Shown in pieces: positions 20,713 through 30,962 of a stretch of DNA of 64,000 nt. The notes under the pieces were generated by a model. That model worked only from the letters and a program-made list of their open reading frames with translations, was not told where the DNA came from and made no database searches. Source of the stretch: Isochrysis galbana (Eukaryota; Haptophyta; Isochrysidales; Isochrysidaceae). The DNA lies in NCBI GenBank assembly GCA_018136815.1, contig CM030939.1:1158113-1222112 (forward strand). The letters are read 5' to 3'. The translations under genes were made by a program, and so were the position numbers. Numbering within the stretch: position 1 is the first letter of the stretch; every line of letters starts with the position of its first letter.

Positions 20713-20904
20713 CGCCCCGTGGGGGGCGGGGGCCGGGGGGCGGGAGGGGAAGAGTCGAGGAAGCGACGAAGAGGCGAGGAAGTCTCCCGGATCTCGGCCC
20801 TCCCCCCCCCTCCGGTACTCTCCCAGTTTGAACCCCCCCTCACGATCTCGCTCTCTGCCTCGACGCGGGAGGAGAGGGAGAGAGAGAGAGAGAGAGGGCA
20901 CGTG

Positions 20905-21245
20905 GGGCTTCGGGGAGGGGGGGGGGGGGGGGGGGGTTGTTTTCTTTTGTCCTCGCTGGTGCGCGCGCGGGGGGAGAGAGAGGACGCCCCCACGCGGCCG
21001 ACCCCTTCTAAGAATAAGAGAGAGGGCGCGCGGGGGGCGGGGGGGGAAGGGGGGAGCGGGGGGGGGGCGGGGGGGGGCGGGGGGGGGCGGGGGGGGCGGA
21101 CGGGGCGAGAGAGAGAGAACGTCTCCGCCGCGCCCTCGCAGAGATCTCGGGCGTCGTGGTCGGTGGGCCCTTCCCCCCTTCCGCCCCCCCCCCCCCCCCC
21201 CCCCCCGCGCGCCCCCCCTTCCGCCCCCCCCCCCCCTCCCCTCTC
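20905..21245 (+). repeat. G-run and C-run tracts upstream of L12
   Basis: Runs of G at 20917-20938 and 21020-21105, then C runs at 21184-21206 and 21220-21236, with purine or CT patches between. The two halves are complementary and could pair, or the G-runs could form quadruplexes. Homopolymer lengths here are also prone to sequencing error. Confidence 0.75.
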
Positions 21246-21308
21246 TTTCCTCTCCCTCGCTCTCCCCCACACCTCTCCCGTTCCCTCCTCCCACTCTCGT
21301 TCTCAGCC

Positions 21309-21812
21309 ATGCTCTACCGGATCCTCGTCGCCTCCATGATCGTCTCCGCCTCGGGCTTCATGGCGCCCGCCGCCACCCGCCTCAGCTCCTCGCGCGCCGC
21401 CGCCTCGCCCGTCATGAGCGCGGCCGTGGATGAGGTGATGGACAAGCTCAAGTCGATGACGCTGCTCGAGGCCGCCGAGCTCGTCAAGGCCATCGAGGAG
21501 ACGTTCGACGTCGACGCGTCGGCGAGCGCCGGTGGCATGATGATGGCCATGCCGGCGGGTGCTGCTGCTGGGCCCGCCGAGGCTGCCGTCGAGGAGAAGA
21601 CCGAGTTCGACCTCGTCCTCGACTCTTTCCCGGCCGACAAGAAGATTGCGGTGCTCAAGGTGGTGCGCGAGCTCACGGGTCTTGGCCTGAAGGAGGCCAA
21701 GGAGAAGGTCGAGTCGGCGCCGTGCGCCCTCAAGGAGGGCGCCCCCAAGGCTGAGTGCGAGGATGCCATCAAGAAGCTCGAGGAGCTCGGCGCCAAGGCT
21801 GTCCTCAAGTAG
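21309..21812 (+). CDS. rpl12: Plastid ribosomal protein bL12 with bipartite targeting signal
   Basis: 167 aa. Residues 1-16 are a hydrophobic signal peptide, followed by [20 protein letters not shown], a Ser/Arg/Ala-rich transit peptide with Phe close to the cleavage site, as in red-lineage complex plastids. Residues about 38-70 are the L12 N-terminal dimerisation helix pair ([18 protein letters not shown]). A short Ala/Met/Gly hinge follows (about 70-92). Residues 97-167 are the conserved C-terminal factor-binding domain ([36 protein letters not shown]). The length fits a bacterial-type L12 plus targeting. It forms the ribosomal stalk that recruits translation GTPases in the plastid. It is a single exon preceded by a CT-rich leader. 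Confidence 0.93.
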   Translation: MLYRILVASMIVSASGFMAPAATRLSSSRAAASPVMSAAVDEVMDKLKSMTLLEAAELVKAIEETFDVDASASAGGMMMAMPAGAAAGPAEAAVEEKTEFDLVLDSFPADKKIAVLKVVRELTGLGLKEAKEKVESAPCALKEGAPKAECEDAIKKLEELGAKAVLK

Positions 21813-22600
21813 ACTCGTGACCTGTACCGTGATGTCGTCTCTGGGGTGGGCAGCAGGAGGCAGACATGTCCTCAGTGTGATGGCGCCCTGCTAGGTCCGA
21901 TCGGCTGTCAGCGTTTGAGAATCGGAATAGCGTGGCCAGGCGTGCTCGCGCCGCGGCGTGTGGCAACTTATCTCTCATTTGTGTCTGTATTGTTGTGGCT
22001 GCCTCTGGTCGTGCGTTTGTGCGCCTCGCTTGCAGTCCTAGTGGCAGTTCCCGCGCGCGACGGCTATTTCTTTTTCGACACTCCAGCAGCCCGGAAGACC
22101 CCGTGCCATGTCATCTCTAGCACACCAGCACTAGGATACCTTGCCGTGGTCCAACGTGAGATGGACGGCGGAGGGATGCACAATCGCACCTGTGGCAGCG
22201 TTTTTGCTCTCTGTTGGCTCGTCGCAACTTTTGGTATTTGGAAACAGCTCAAAAATGTGGCGTGGCTACTGGCACAAATCAGCCGAAGCACCATTGCCCA
22301 CTACACACCACAGAGCTCGCGCAGTTTTCCCCGACCGACCTCCACACTCCGTTCTTCGTTCTTCCGCCCGATGCCGCCTGCCGTGCGTGCGTACTGCGTA
22401 CGGTAAGTGTAGTACGAGCAAATCAACGGTAATGGTTAATGGCTGCTGTTGTTTTCAACATTCAGGCCTTTTGGCCCTTTGGCTTTTGGCATGAATATTT
22501 CGTCCTTTGTGGCTTCATTGGATGTTGGATTCTTTCCTTTGGGCCCTTGTTGCTTGTTGGGCCGCTTCGGCGTAGGTAGGACTTGCTTGCTGCTTGAGGC
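21813..22600. other. Downstream of L12, no supported gene
   Basis: Presumably the L12 3' untranslated region followed by unique sequence. Open frames on both strands have neither an ATG-supported start nor domains. 22455-22560 is rich in short GCC/TTGG runs (TTTGGCCCTTTGG). Confidence 0.4.
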
Positions 22601-22614
22601 TCAACACAAGAAAT

Positions 22615-22855
22615 AGAGACACACAACAACTGGTAGCCCGATGGCGCAAGAGGACGGAGTGGGTCAGGACATCGGGAGTCGGTACACACCGCCGGCCACC
22701 GGAACCCTCCTACACCGAGCCCCTAGGTAGATCACGAGGGACGGGCCACAAGGCAGGTGAAGGGGGAGAGAGGGTAGCGGGCGGGGCAGAATAGAAGCTG
22801 TGCAGGGGCTCGCCGCGTCGCGCGGCGAGATTATTAAGAAGTTTTTTTTTCAGTA
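22615..22855 (+). repeat. LINE 3'-end or SINE-like repeat, copy 2
   Basis: Shares CGATGGCGC, CACGAGGGACGGGCCACAAGG-type and GCGAGATTATTAAGAAG blocks, in order and with similar spacing, with the LINE 3' region at 8140-8372 and with 50395-50540. It carries no ORF2 sequence. An A-box-like TGGCGCAAGAGG (about 22641) raises the possibility of a SINE that borrows the LINE tail. Confidence 0.6.
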
Positions 22856-23059
22856 GTCAACTTGCAAATAGATCCACTCTTGACTCGAGATTTTCAGAGG
22901 GAGGTCAAAAAGTCAAACAAGAACGGACCCACGATCGCCACACATGAACGACAAACACGGTGTAGGCAGCGGTATGTGCCGCAGAAGCAACACCGTCTAA
23001 AGACAAATCACAGGAGCTCTCACAGCACGATAACAGGTTACCATGTCGATCGTCACAGC

Positions 23060-23893
23060 TTAGCCTGCCAGTAACTTCTTAGGACGCTTGAGGGGCGTGC
23101 CTTTAACCGTTGTGGAAGAGGTCAATGTGTTCCGACCCCTGTCGGCGACATCGGAAGCGCAAGCAACGTCCGCAGATGAGGTGCGCTTGCGAATCTTGTC
23201 GTGGGCCGGCGCTGAGTCCACGGGCTTGCGGCCCGCGGCCTTACGGGGGCTCTTGGCGGAGCCCGTGGGTTTCGTAGTAACCTTGACTCCGAGCAATTCA
23301 GCCGCAACTTCGTGCACGGGACGCCTCAACTTGCCGCCGTCAGTGTCTCGGACGTGCCACTTGCCGAGAGAGCCCGCAACCGTGCGGCAAGCGATCGCGA
23401 GCGAGCAAATCTGTTGAAAGCGTTCTAGCGCGCGTACGGGCTCGGAGCACACCTCGCTGTGTCCATTCATACTGCAGAAACGGACGGCCAGCTCTCGCAG
23501 CTCGTCCTCATCCGCTCCGTTGGCACTGAAGCGCTCGAGCAAAAGCAGCGGATCGAGCATCAGCGCCGTGCGCAGGCTGACGAATGCGCATCGCCTGAGG
23601 CGGATGTGCATCTTAGCGGGCAAAAGGTCCCAGAATGAGACGAAGCGCAGCTGCTTCTCCGACTCCACCTCCTCTCCGCTCAGCTCACAAGTGGTGCGTC
23701 CCCTCCTCCCTCTCTCGACTGCGAAAGCGAGAGCAGCCCTCTCAGCCTTCCCATCGCCGCCTGAGGCCCCGCAGAGCGCGGCAAGCGCAACGCCCTTGGC
23801 ACGATCGTCGTAGCCAGAGGGGAGGACGGACGGGCAGGCGCGAGGGCAAAGCGCGTGCAGCTCGCGCAGCATCTCCTCCAGCTGGGTGGCCAT
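23060..23893 (-). CDS. Uncharacterised basic, probably nuclear protein
   Basis: 277 aa, one exon, ATG at 23893, stop at 23060. Residues 1-195 appear globular and helical (MATQLEEMLRELHALC, FWDLLPAKMHIRLRRCAFVS, ERFQQICSLAIACRTVAGSL). Residues 196-277 are disordered and basic, with KSPRKAAGRK and TPLKRPKKLL, the latter a plausible nuclear localisation signal. I do not recognise the family. Codon use and GC content fit the host genes. A pyrimidine-rich tract of nearly 500 bp on the coding strand lies immediately upstream and may hold the promoter. Confidence 0.55.
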   Translation of the reverse strand: MATQLEEMLRELHALCPRACPSVLPSGYDDRAKGVALAALCGASGGDGKAERAALAFAVERGRRGRTTCELSGEEVESEKQLRFVSFWDLLPAKMHIRLRRCAFVSLRTALMLDPLLLLERFSANGADEDELRELAVRFCSMNGHSEVCSEPVRALERFQQICSLAIACRTVAGSLGKWHVRDTDGGKLRRPVHEVAAELLGVKVTTKPTGSAKSPRKAAGRKPVDSAPAHDKIRKRTSSADVACASDVADRGRNTLTSSTTVKGTPLKRPKKLLAG

Positions 23894-24372
23894 GGAAGGG
23901 GGAGAGAAAGGGGAGAGGGGGGGAGGGAGGGGAGGGGGAGAAGAAAGGAAAGCCCCGAAGAGAGGACGAAGTGAGGAGACGGGACGTGGGGAAGAGGAGG
24001 AGGAGAGAGAGGAGGAGAGAGAGCGAGGGGTGCGGAGGGCGAGAGAAAGAGAGGAAAGACCAGGCCGGAGGAGAAGAAGAAGTGGGGAGGGAGAAGGGGG
24101 GGGAGGGGAGGGAGAGAGGGGGGGGGGGGGCGACGCGGCGGCCCCGGCGGGGTGAAAAAGAGAGAGAGAGGGATGGTGGGAGAGAGAGAGGAGAGGAAGG
24201 GAGGGCGAGAGGGTGATGAAGAGAAAAGGAGACAGCGAGAGCGAGAGTAAGGAGAGAAGAGAGATGGGGGGGGGGAAGGCAAGAAAAGGAGAGAGAGGGA
24301 GAGAAGAGCGAGAGAAGAAGCGAGAGAAGATGCGGAGAGAAGGGAGAAGAGGAGAGGAGAGAAAAAAAGGGT
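23894..24372 (+). repeat. Long polypurine tract
   Basis: About 480 bp of nearly uninterrupted A and G on the plus strand, without a simple repeat unit, immediately upstream of the divergent gene at 23893. Tracts of this size can form triplexes. On the gene's strand it is a CT-rich leader. Confidence 0.85.
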
Positions 24373-24545
24373 GTGAAAAGAGAATACTTTTGTAGAGGGG
24401 TTTTACTTTTTATAGTGCTCACAAGAAAGGTCACAACAACAAGAGGCCCCCTCAATATAATAGTACCTGGTTGGGGGCGCTGTGGGAGCTCTATTGTTAG
24501 GGCCCCGTTGCAAAACGTGACAACGCGCGTTCTCCTCTCCAAGAG

Positions 24546-24960
24546 TTAGAACTTATAGCGTCGTGGGACATCTTGTTCGCTAGCATTCGTAGCCGGATCC
24601 AGCGGACGAGCGATGCGCCAACCGCACACACCGCCATCGCTGGGGAGGGGCTCCGTTGTCCGTTGCCGTCGAAGGGCTACGGTCCCGCAGCACTAAGGTT
24701 CTACTAACACAACAATGAAAATCCACCGGACGAGCCATGCGCCAACCGCACAACCGCACACACCGCCATCGCGGGGGAGGGGCTCCGTTGTCCGTTGCCG
24801 TTGCCGTGTTGCCGTCGAAGAAGGGCTGGAACGACGAGAATCGAGAATCGAGAGCGAGAAACGAAGAACTATAAAGACGCGGGACGATGAGAATCGAGAA
24901 TCGAGAATCGAAGAACGAACGACGAACGACGAACGACGAACTATAAGAATAGTGCGCGAC
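24546..24960 (+). repeat. Dispersed repeat R4, partly tandem, with satellite tail
   Basis: 24546-24680 starts AGAACTTATAGCGTCGTGGG and includes CATCTTGTTCGCTAGCATTC and GGGGAGGGGCTCCGTTG. A second, diverged copy follows at 24715-24830. Further copies are at 43634-43770 (+) and 57190-57360 (-). 24835-24960 is a GAATCGA/CGAACGA satellite. No coding potential is seen. Confidence 0.75.
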
Positions 24961-25221
24961 GATCGAAGAGACAGGAAGTACCACACCCGTCCGGACGATG
25001 AGGTGTAGAAAATCGGCGGCCGGCGCGGCAGACCGCAGGACTCAACGCTGCAACCCATCCTCTTCTCTCTTTTACGAGAGTTTTACCTGGATGTTTGGGC
25101 GGTGTGGCGGCACCCAAGTTACAACGCGGCGTCCCCTGTGCTCCAAGATATAAGATATATGAGTAGTCGAACAGCCAACGGCGAAAGGCGGCGAGATATT
25201 ACGACGGGCTCGGCACGTCAC

Positions 25222-25345
25222 GCGCGAGCTAAACGACGAGAAAAAAATCTTCTTAAAAATCCCCGCTACATGTGCGGCGTGAGGCAGTGTGCTAGTGGAC
25301 CTCCCTACTACCCAGCCTTTACCCCTAAGAGCCCCCTCCCCCTTC
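25222..25345 (+). repeat. Dispersed repeat R5, copy 1
   Basis: TCTTAAAAATCCCCGCTAC, then TGCGGCGTGAG..GTGTGC, CTCCCTACTACCCA and a C-rich end. It matches 38262-38350 and, more distantly, 54618-54725. It is non-coding. 24961-25545 holds no supported gene. Confidence 0.65.
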
Positions 25346-25545
25346 CCCGGTTCCCTCTTTATCTTTATCGGAGAAGCCGGTTCCGGGGAGGCCGCGCGCG
25401 CTGCTTCGGCCAGGAGTTGGAGAGAAGGGGGTGGGAGACTATGATTTTACCTTCGTTCTGGCTCGTCTTGTATTTATTTTTGTATATCTCATGTTATCTC
25501 TTTTGCAGACAATAGAAATCCCTTACCTTTAAAAAGTTAGCTATC

Positions 25546-26345
25546 TCAAGTGATGTTTCGCATATCAAGACCTCCCGCCGCCTGTTGGAGGTCTTCCGAT
25601 ATTTCTAGGTTGAAGTCTTTGCCCACCGTGTAAAGAGGGCTTATCATTTTCTTAATATGTCTGTTGCTCGGGGCGTGTAGCCCCATACTCTCTCGTTGTT
25701 TTTTCAGCCTCTGGAAGAAACCCACTTTCGCCGTTACTAGTAGATGGTATCTCGTAAGGATCGCTCTTAATACAGAATTAACGGATCTACCATCCGCATT
25801 GCCATAGTGGATGTTGTAAAAGTCCGTTAGGATGTACCTCCATGCCAGGATACCTAGGTATCCCGAGGAGGGGTGCGGTCGGTCTACCTGATAGCAGAAG
25901 AGACGCTGAGTTATTTCGGTTCCCGGCCTAAGATTTATCCCTAGAAGTCCTTCTATGAATTCAAAAATGGGCTCCGTCGCGATACATGTGGTCATATGGG
26001 TGGAGCTCTCGGGAGCTATGCCGCAAAACCGGCACGTCGGATCATCAGCGAAGCGATTCGCCGTCGCTATCCTCCGATGCAGGATGTGCTTGAAGTGTAA
26101 GTAAGAATCTCTAGGTGTTAGGAAATTATACTTATACAGTTGCGATATTTGCTTCCACTTTCCCGAGAGGGCCGGTAGTCTCTTTTCCCATCTTAGCGTG
26201 GATTTTTGAGTCTTTGTTTTCCTCAAGGTAAGGAACGCTTTCGTCAGGACCCGTGAAAAGTTTAAGATCTATAAAGGCTTTGTACCATCTCCACGTGGAG
26301 TAGTATTCCGCGGCATAAACTCGATAGCCGAGGTACAAGACTTGT
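25546..26345 (-). mobile_element. 5'-truncated LINE: ORF2 C-terminal part
   Basis: It ends at a stop at 25546. From 26226 down it reads HFKHILHRRIATANRFADD, CRFCGIAPESSTHMTTC, a linker, LAWRYILTDFYNIHY and a tail like those of the other copies. Further 5' (26345-26230), in another frame, RVYAAEYYSTWRWYKAF belongs to the same ORF, so at least one frame break is present. It lacks reverse transcriptase and endonuclease. It abuts the 3' end of the TIR gene. Confidence 0.75.
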
Positions 26346-26493
26346 CGAGTTGTGTCACACACCGATCGAAACAAAAGAGTGACGCAATGACGCAATGCAA
26401 TGTTACCATGCCTGTCTTGCTCTTACTGCTACATTCGACGTCGGGATCGTCCCACACCGTGAAGCGTAGATACAAGACGCAAGACGTCCTCCT

Positions 26494-29217
26494 CTACATC
26501 TCAGTGACGGCCAAGTCCTCCTCACTCTCTTCACTTTGCAATTGTGCAGGCGATTTTTGCAAGGAGCTTTGTTTTGCACGTGCCGACGTAATGGTCCCGG
26601 ACCAATGGCTGGCCTTGCCGTTCCGTGTGGAGGCAGTGAATGGCGGCGGCTTCCTATCCTTGGCCCGCCTTGAGACGGCTCGTTCCACAGCCCCGTTCGA
26701 GTTCTCATGCTCCAAATAGTGTTCGATGCCTTTGGCCCACGCAGCGACCTGCTTCTCATTGTCACCTCGCAATTGCAAAGGAACCTCCCCCTTGTACTCC
26801 TCCACGTCGGAGCTTACGATCTTATCAATGCACTGCGATCAGGCGATCGGAGGGCGAGGGCTGAGTCCAAAGCTCAGCAACAGGAATGCTGTAAGGCCTT
26901 GTCAGCCGCAACTCAATCACAGGGGGTTTGCACATGAACTTCAATCCAATCATTGCCATCCTAACGTGCGGTCGCGCACTACCCTCGCGAACGCTGAAGA
27001 TAAGAGTGGCGCGTGTGTACGCACCGGCTTCATCAGCTCCGCCTCGTGAGCCGCCTTTTTGAACTCTGACCGCTCGAGCCCGGCCCGCAATTCTTCTGGT
27101 ATCCAACCCCGTACGGTATTGAAGTTGTTGGCCACCGAGTTGTAGCAACAAATGATGGGCTTGCCCAGCTTGATAGCACTGTAAATCTCTAGGCAACAGT
27201 ACGCGGAGTGGAAGTAATTTGGCGAGAGGAAGACAAGGAAGACGTCGCAGTTTTCTATGCCCTTGATCATGGCGGACGTGGAACGATCGGCAGCGTAGAC
27301 GTCTAGCCAATGCTTGCCGGGAAGCATGTGGTAAAGCATCATGACGGCTGCGTCATCCTCTTTAGTTTTATCTGCGCGTGTGTGCAAGATAGAAAGGCCG
27401 ATGCGTGAACAAAGGGGCTAGCCATCGGAGGAGCACCACAGAGCTCGGGCGTCGGCCGTCAGCCTCCACTCGTTGATCACCCCGTTGGCGCATTGGTCAT
27501 GTGCTTCGTAGGGTTGGGTGAATGACCGCCCTCCATTTTCACGAGGCATTCCAAGGCGGCGCACATGAGATAAAATGAGACCGATGCCTCTGTGGCGAAA
27601 CTTTGCGCCGGAAGAACTCGATGCATAGGCACACGACCAGCAAAAACACGGGGGATCCGAGGAGGACCGTCATGGCGCCGTTGATGCCGCGCCCGAGCAG
27701 CTTGCTCTCGAGCGAGTGTCCTGTGCGATCCTCCGAAGAAATGCCAGGCCTAGCGCTGAGCATGCGCGCCACTCCTATTGGGATGCATACCGAAATCACA
27801 CCGTAGAGCACGATGGCGACTTGAAGCAAGAAACTCCCCGCGATCTTGAAAACAGTCGTCAGGGATGCATTCGCCAATTCGGGCTCAAGGCTAAGGATGA
27901 TCTCGTATGCCATCATCATGCCAAATGCGGCGGCACCGGCGACCATTGAAAACCCTGAGACCTCCATCATACCATCGTGCACAAAGCGAGCCTCGCATGC
28001 GTCGAAGAGGGACCGGTACAAACCCGCAAAACCACCGTCGTCGCATGCCAACTGGTGCAGGTAAGGCTACCACCACGTCGAGCTCGGAGGTGTGACCGTG
28101 CAGTGGTCAGTCATGTAAGTCTGCAGAAGCGGAGCGTCCCGGAGCACCAACGGAGGTCAGCGCTCATGCCATATGGCTGAGCTATTCAGGCACCCCGAGT
28201 CGGGCACGATTGCCTGCCAACATGCTGCACACGTGCCCGATTCTAGGCGTGGATTCTATCAAGATTGACAGGCAGCGCAAGATATACGCTACCAAGACCT
28301 CCTGCCCCCGTCCCTCCCCGTCCCCGGGATGCACACGCACCACGTTGAGATGGGCGGCGCAATATGAGACGTCCGGCAAGACGTCCGGCTCGAAGAAGCT
28401 GACCCCGGTGCCGACTATGGGTGTGAAGCGGAAGGCGAAGAGCAACGCATACGCCGTGAAGAACATGCATGCGAGGGCGCTCACCAGCCAGCGTAGCACG
28501 AAGCAGTAAATGTAGCTGTGGACGCCCCCGGCTGAGAAGTACTCACGTCGGACCGTGCCAATGGCCCACCGAGCGGGACAGCTGCAGCATGCATGCCCCG
28601 GTGACACAGGCCAGGCCGATCACCCACGGCTCGCTTGGTCTCAATAACACGTGGCAGCCAATCCAGATGGCAATTTGGACCCACTCTGGGCCAATGCGCA
28701 TCGCCCTCGCCACCGCGACATCGAATGGGTCGTTAATCTTGGCGAGCCTCTGGCTGAGGCCTCGAGCCTCCGCCTCGCTCTGCACGCTGTCCCGTTTGCC
28801 GTCGGGCCCACTGCCCTCGGCGGGCCAACTGCCCTCGGCGGGAGCCTCACCGCCCTCCTTGCTCGCAACGTGCTCCACCGCAGCGGGGGCGCCGCCCCCC
28901 TTCGCCTCGTCTTTCTGTGGCGCGGCGGCGGCGGCGGAGGAGGCGTGCATCATGCCCGCGAGGATGGGCCAGTTGAGCCCCCACGTGTACAGAGCGGTGA
29001 GCGCGCAGGCGGAGAAATTACTGGTGGCTGCGATCGGCGTGGGCGCCGCCAGCTGGATGGCGGTTACGGAGAGCGCGTGGCAGAGCGAGAACCAGCAGAG
29101 GAGGAGGAGGTTGGGCACGAGCAGTAGCACCTGCCTCAGAGTGAAGGAAGAGACGTCGAGCCACCGCGTGCGCACCCCCTCCGCCGCGTGCTGAGCGTCG
29201 GCTGGGGCCACCGACAT
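26494..29217 (-). CDS. Multi-pass membrane protein with C-terminal TIR domain, 5 exons
   Basis: Model: 29217-28547, 28515-28341, 28051-27565, 27371-27025, 26832-26494, giving 672 aa; all splice phases agree. Exons 1-3 encode about eight hydrophobic segments (e.g. VLLLVPNLLLLCWFSLCHAL, FKIAGSFLLQVAIVLYGVIS, AMTVLLGSPVFLLVVCLCI) with a charged loop after the second. The exon 3-4 junction creates HFISYKTKEDD, the canonical start of a TIR domain. It continues with WLDVYAADRSTSAMIKGIEN, DVFLVFLSPNYFHSAYCCLE (the Glu corresponds to the NADase catalytic position in SARM1 and plant TIRs) and KPIICCYN. Exon 5 adds KGEVPLQLRGDNEKQVAAWA and a disordered tail. By family it may signal through TIR-TIR contact or NAD cleavage at a membrane; the role is inference. 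The 31-bp intron 28546-28516 is unusually short. Confidence 0.7.
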
Positions 29218-29609
29218 TTGTTGTGTGTGTGAGTGTGTTTGGGGGCGGGTGGGACGGAACGGGATGGATCCCAATGTGTCTTGAATCTTATAAGCACCCT
29301 CGTTTCATCAGTTATTCGGACTGTTACACACAGGCTTGTCTCGCTTGACACTTCCTGGTAGAAGTGAGGGCGGTTTCTAGGAGTAAATGATGATGGTGCA
29401 AGGTCGACAGACAGGAGAGAAAGGGAGCCTTTGTACCATCACGGCTCCTCGACCTGGTTGTTCTGTCATATATGATGTCATATTACTATGATATCTCAGA
29501 GATATCTCAGTATTAGTTGCTCTCCTACAAGGCACATACGTATACAGCGTTAGCGTTAGGCCGGTCTAACCAATGGGGTAAAAGAAATCGATTTTTTGAG
29601 ATTAGGCCC
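29218..29609. other. Upstream region of the TIR gene, no other gene
   Basis: Contains CTTATAAG (about 29287) some 70 bp upstream of the start codon, a possible TATA-like element on the minus strand. The rest is AT-rich with ATGATATCTCAGAGATATC-type palindromes near 29470-29510. Nothing coding is seen. Confidence 0.3.
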
Positions 29610-29745
29610 AATGAACAAAGTGACTAGCAAATAAACTTCAAGAGGGTGGGAAACAAGCATAGACAACCTCTTTTCCTTCCATGGTAGCTTGTAGTAGGGC
29701 GGTCAAACAGAGTTTTATTTTATAAGGGGTGAAAAAATGACCATC
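29610..29745 (+). repeat. Repeats R2 (copy 2) and R3 (copy 2)
   Basis: 29610-29690 matches 9767-9845. Directly after it, TAGGGCGGTCAAACAGAG (29697) through AAGGGGTGAAAAAATGACC matches the R3 family at 20645-20712 and 43986-44032. Confidence 0.6.
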
Positions 29746-29916
29746 TCAGAATTAAGGAAACTTGAGGATTTTTTTCGGGAGAAACTTCCCAATACACCCA
29801 ACTAGCACATATCCGGGGCCCATTAGGACCCGGACTCCCCCCTTGGCCCCCCACAACAAAACGTAATCAAAAATAACAGAAAAAAGACGCTAAAATCGCA
29901 AAAGCTTAAGAAGTTC

Positions 29917-30924
29917 TTAAGAAGCCCAACTTCGAACCGATGCCGGGCGCGCTGCATGGCCGTTTTCGACGATCCACCCGGATGAGGGACCCCACCAAAT
30001 ACCAAATACGCATATCCCTCCCGGATGGTCACGCCAATCGGGCAGGCCGCGCGCCGAACCCTCGTCGAAATCAACCATCCGCCGAGCCCATTGAACGTTG
30101 AGCCGTCGCCGGGCCCTCGCCGCCTTCGGTTGCCTTGGCCGCCGCTGTACTCGCCGCTTACGTAGGCCGCGTCCATCCAGTCCAGAGTCGCCGTCGGCGA
30201 GATCGTTAGCGCCGATGCCGAACTCCTGCACCATAAGTCGCTGCACCGCAAGCACGTAGTCAGAGCGCGCGCTGTCGCTTTTGCGAATGTTGAAAGGTTT
30301 GGCGGCGGACCGCCAAAGGTCCTCTGCCTCTGCTGCCCACCGGAGATCGACGGACGCCGCGTCGGCTCCGCGGTCTATGGCTCTCCTTGACTTCATGTCA
30401 AGTATTGCCAAGACCTTGGAGTGCGCCTTGGCTGCGCGAGCTCCGCGTGCCAGGAGCGCTTTCCTCGCGCCGTCGCGCGTCATTGGCAGTATGGGTTGAT
30501 TCCCAATACCGCCTGCCAAGCCCACCACCCAGCGGCAGAAGATGATTTCTGCTTTGGGTGGTGGGTTCCCGCCAGATGCGCTGTGAGGCGCTCTGGCAAG
30601 ATCTTGGGCTTTTTTGCTCGCCGCGGCGTAGAGAGCTACGACGTGGCCCGTCCTGAGGCCACCCACGGGCCTTGCCTCATCGATCAGCGCCGAATCTGGC
30701 ACTGTCAGAGGGAGGAGGGCCGCGAGGGCAGCCTCAACGCGGAGGCTCGTCAGCCACACGTGGACGGCCGCGTCGGTGAGCTGGTCCTGGTTCTTGATGC
30801 CGAGTTCGAGTGAGGGCAAATCCTGCGACGGGCGGGTCGGGATGGTCAGGGCGTCTGCGGCAGCCAGGGTAGCCGCGTGCGCGCGCAGTGAGGAGTGAGG
30901 AGCTGGGTGGGCTGCGCGGGCCAT
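29917..30924 (-). CDS. Orphan ORF of 335 aa, repeat-associated
   Basis: It starts with an ATG at 30924 and is uninterrupted to 29917. The N-terminal half is Ala-rich and helical (SSLRAHAATLAAADAL, VWLTSLRVEAALAALLPLT). The middle has KAEIIFCRWVVGLAGGIGN and ARKALLARGARAAKAHSKVL. A basic patch, LRKRRVQRRPRQPKAARARR, is followed by a Trp-rich C-terminus. I do not recognise a family. About 115 bp of it (30535-30650) recurs at 43860-43975, next to the same R3 repeat that lies downstream here, so it probably belongs to a mobile element of unknown type rather than being a single-copy gene. Confidence 0.4.
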   Translation of the reverse strand: MARAAHPAPHSSLRAHAATLAAADALTIPTRPSQDLPSLELGIKNQDQLTDAAVHVWLTSLRVEAALAALLPLTVPDSALIDEARPVGGLRTGHVVALYAAASKKAQDLARAPHSASGGNPPPKAEIIFCRWVVGLAGGIGNQPILPMTRDGARKALLARGARAAKAHSKVLAILDMKSRRAIDRGADAASVDLRWAAEAEDLWRSAAKPFNIRKSDSARSDYVLAVQRLMVQEFGIGANDLADGDSGLDGRGLRKRRVQRRPRQPKAARARRRLNVQWARRMVDFDEGSARGLPDWRDHPGGICVFGIWWGPSSGWIVENGHAARPASVRSWAS

Positions 30925-30962
30925 GATGCCAGGGGGTCAGGGGGTGGTCGGACTGTCGGCAG

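Noticed and set aside
29925-29960. tRNA gene suggested by GGTTCGAAG on the minus strand
   Set aside because: It lies in the C-terminal coding part of the orphan ORF, and no acceptor stem or A box at the right distance was found.
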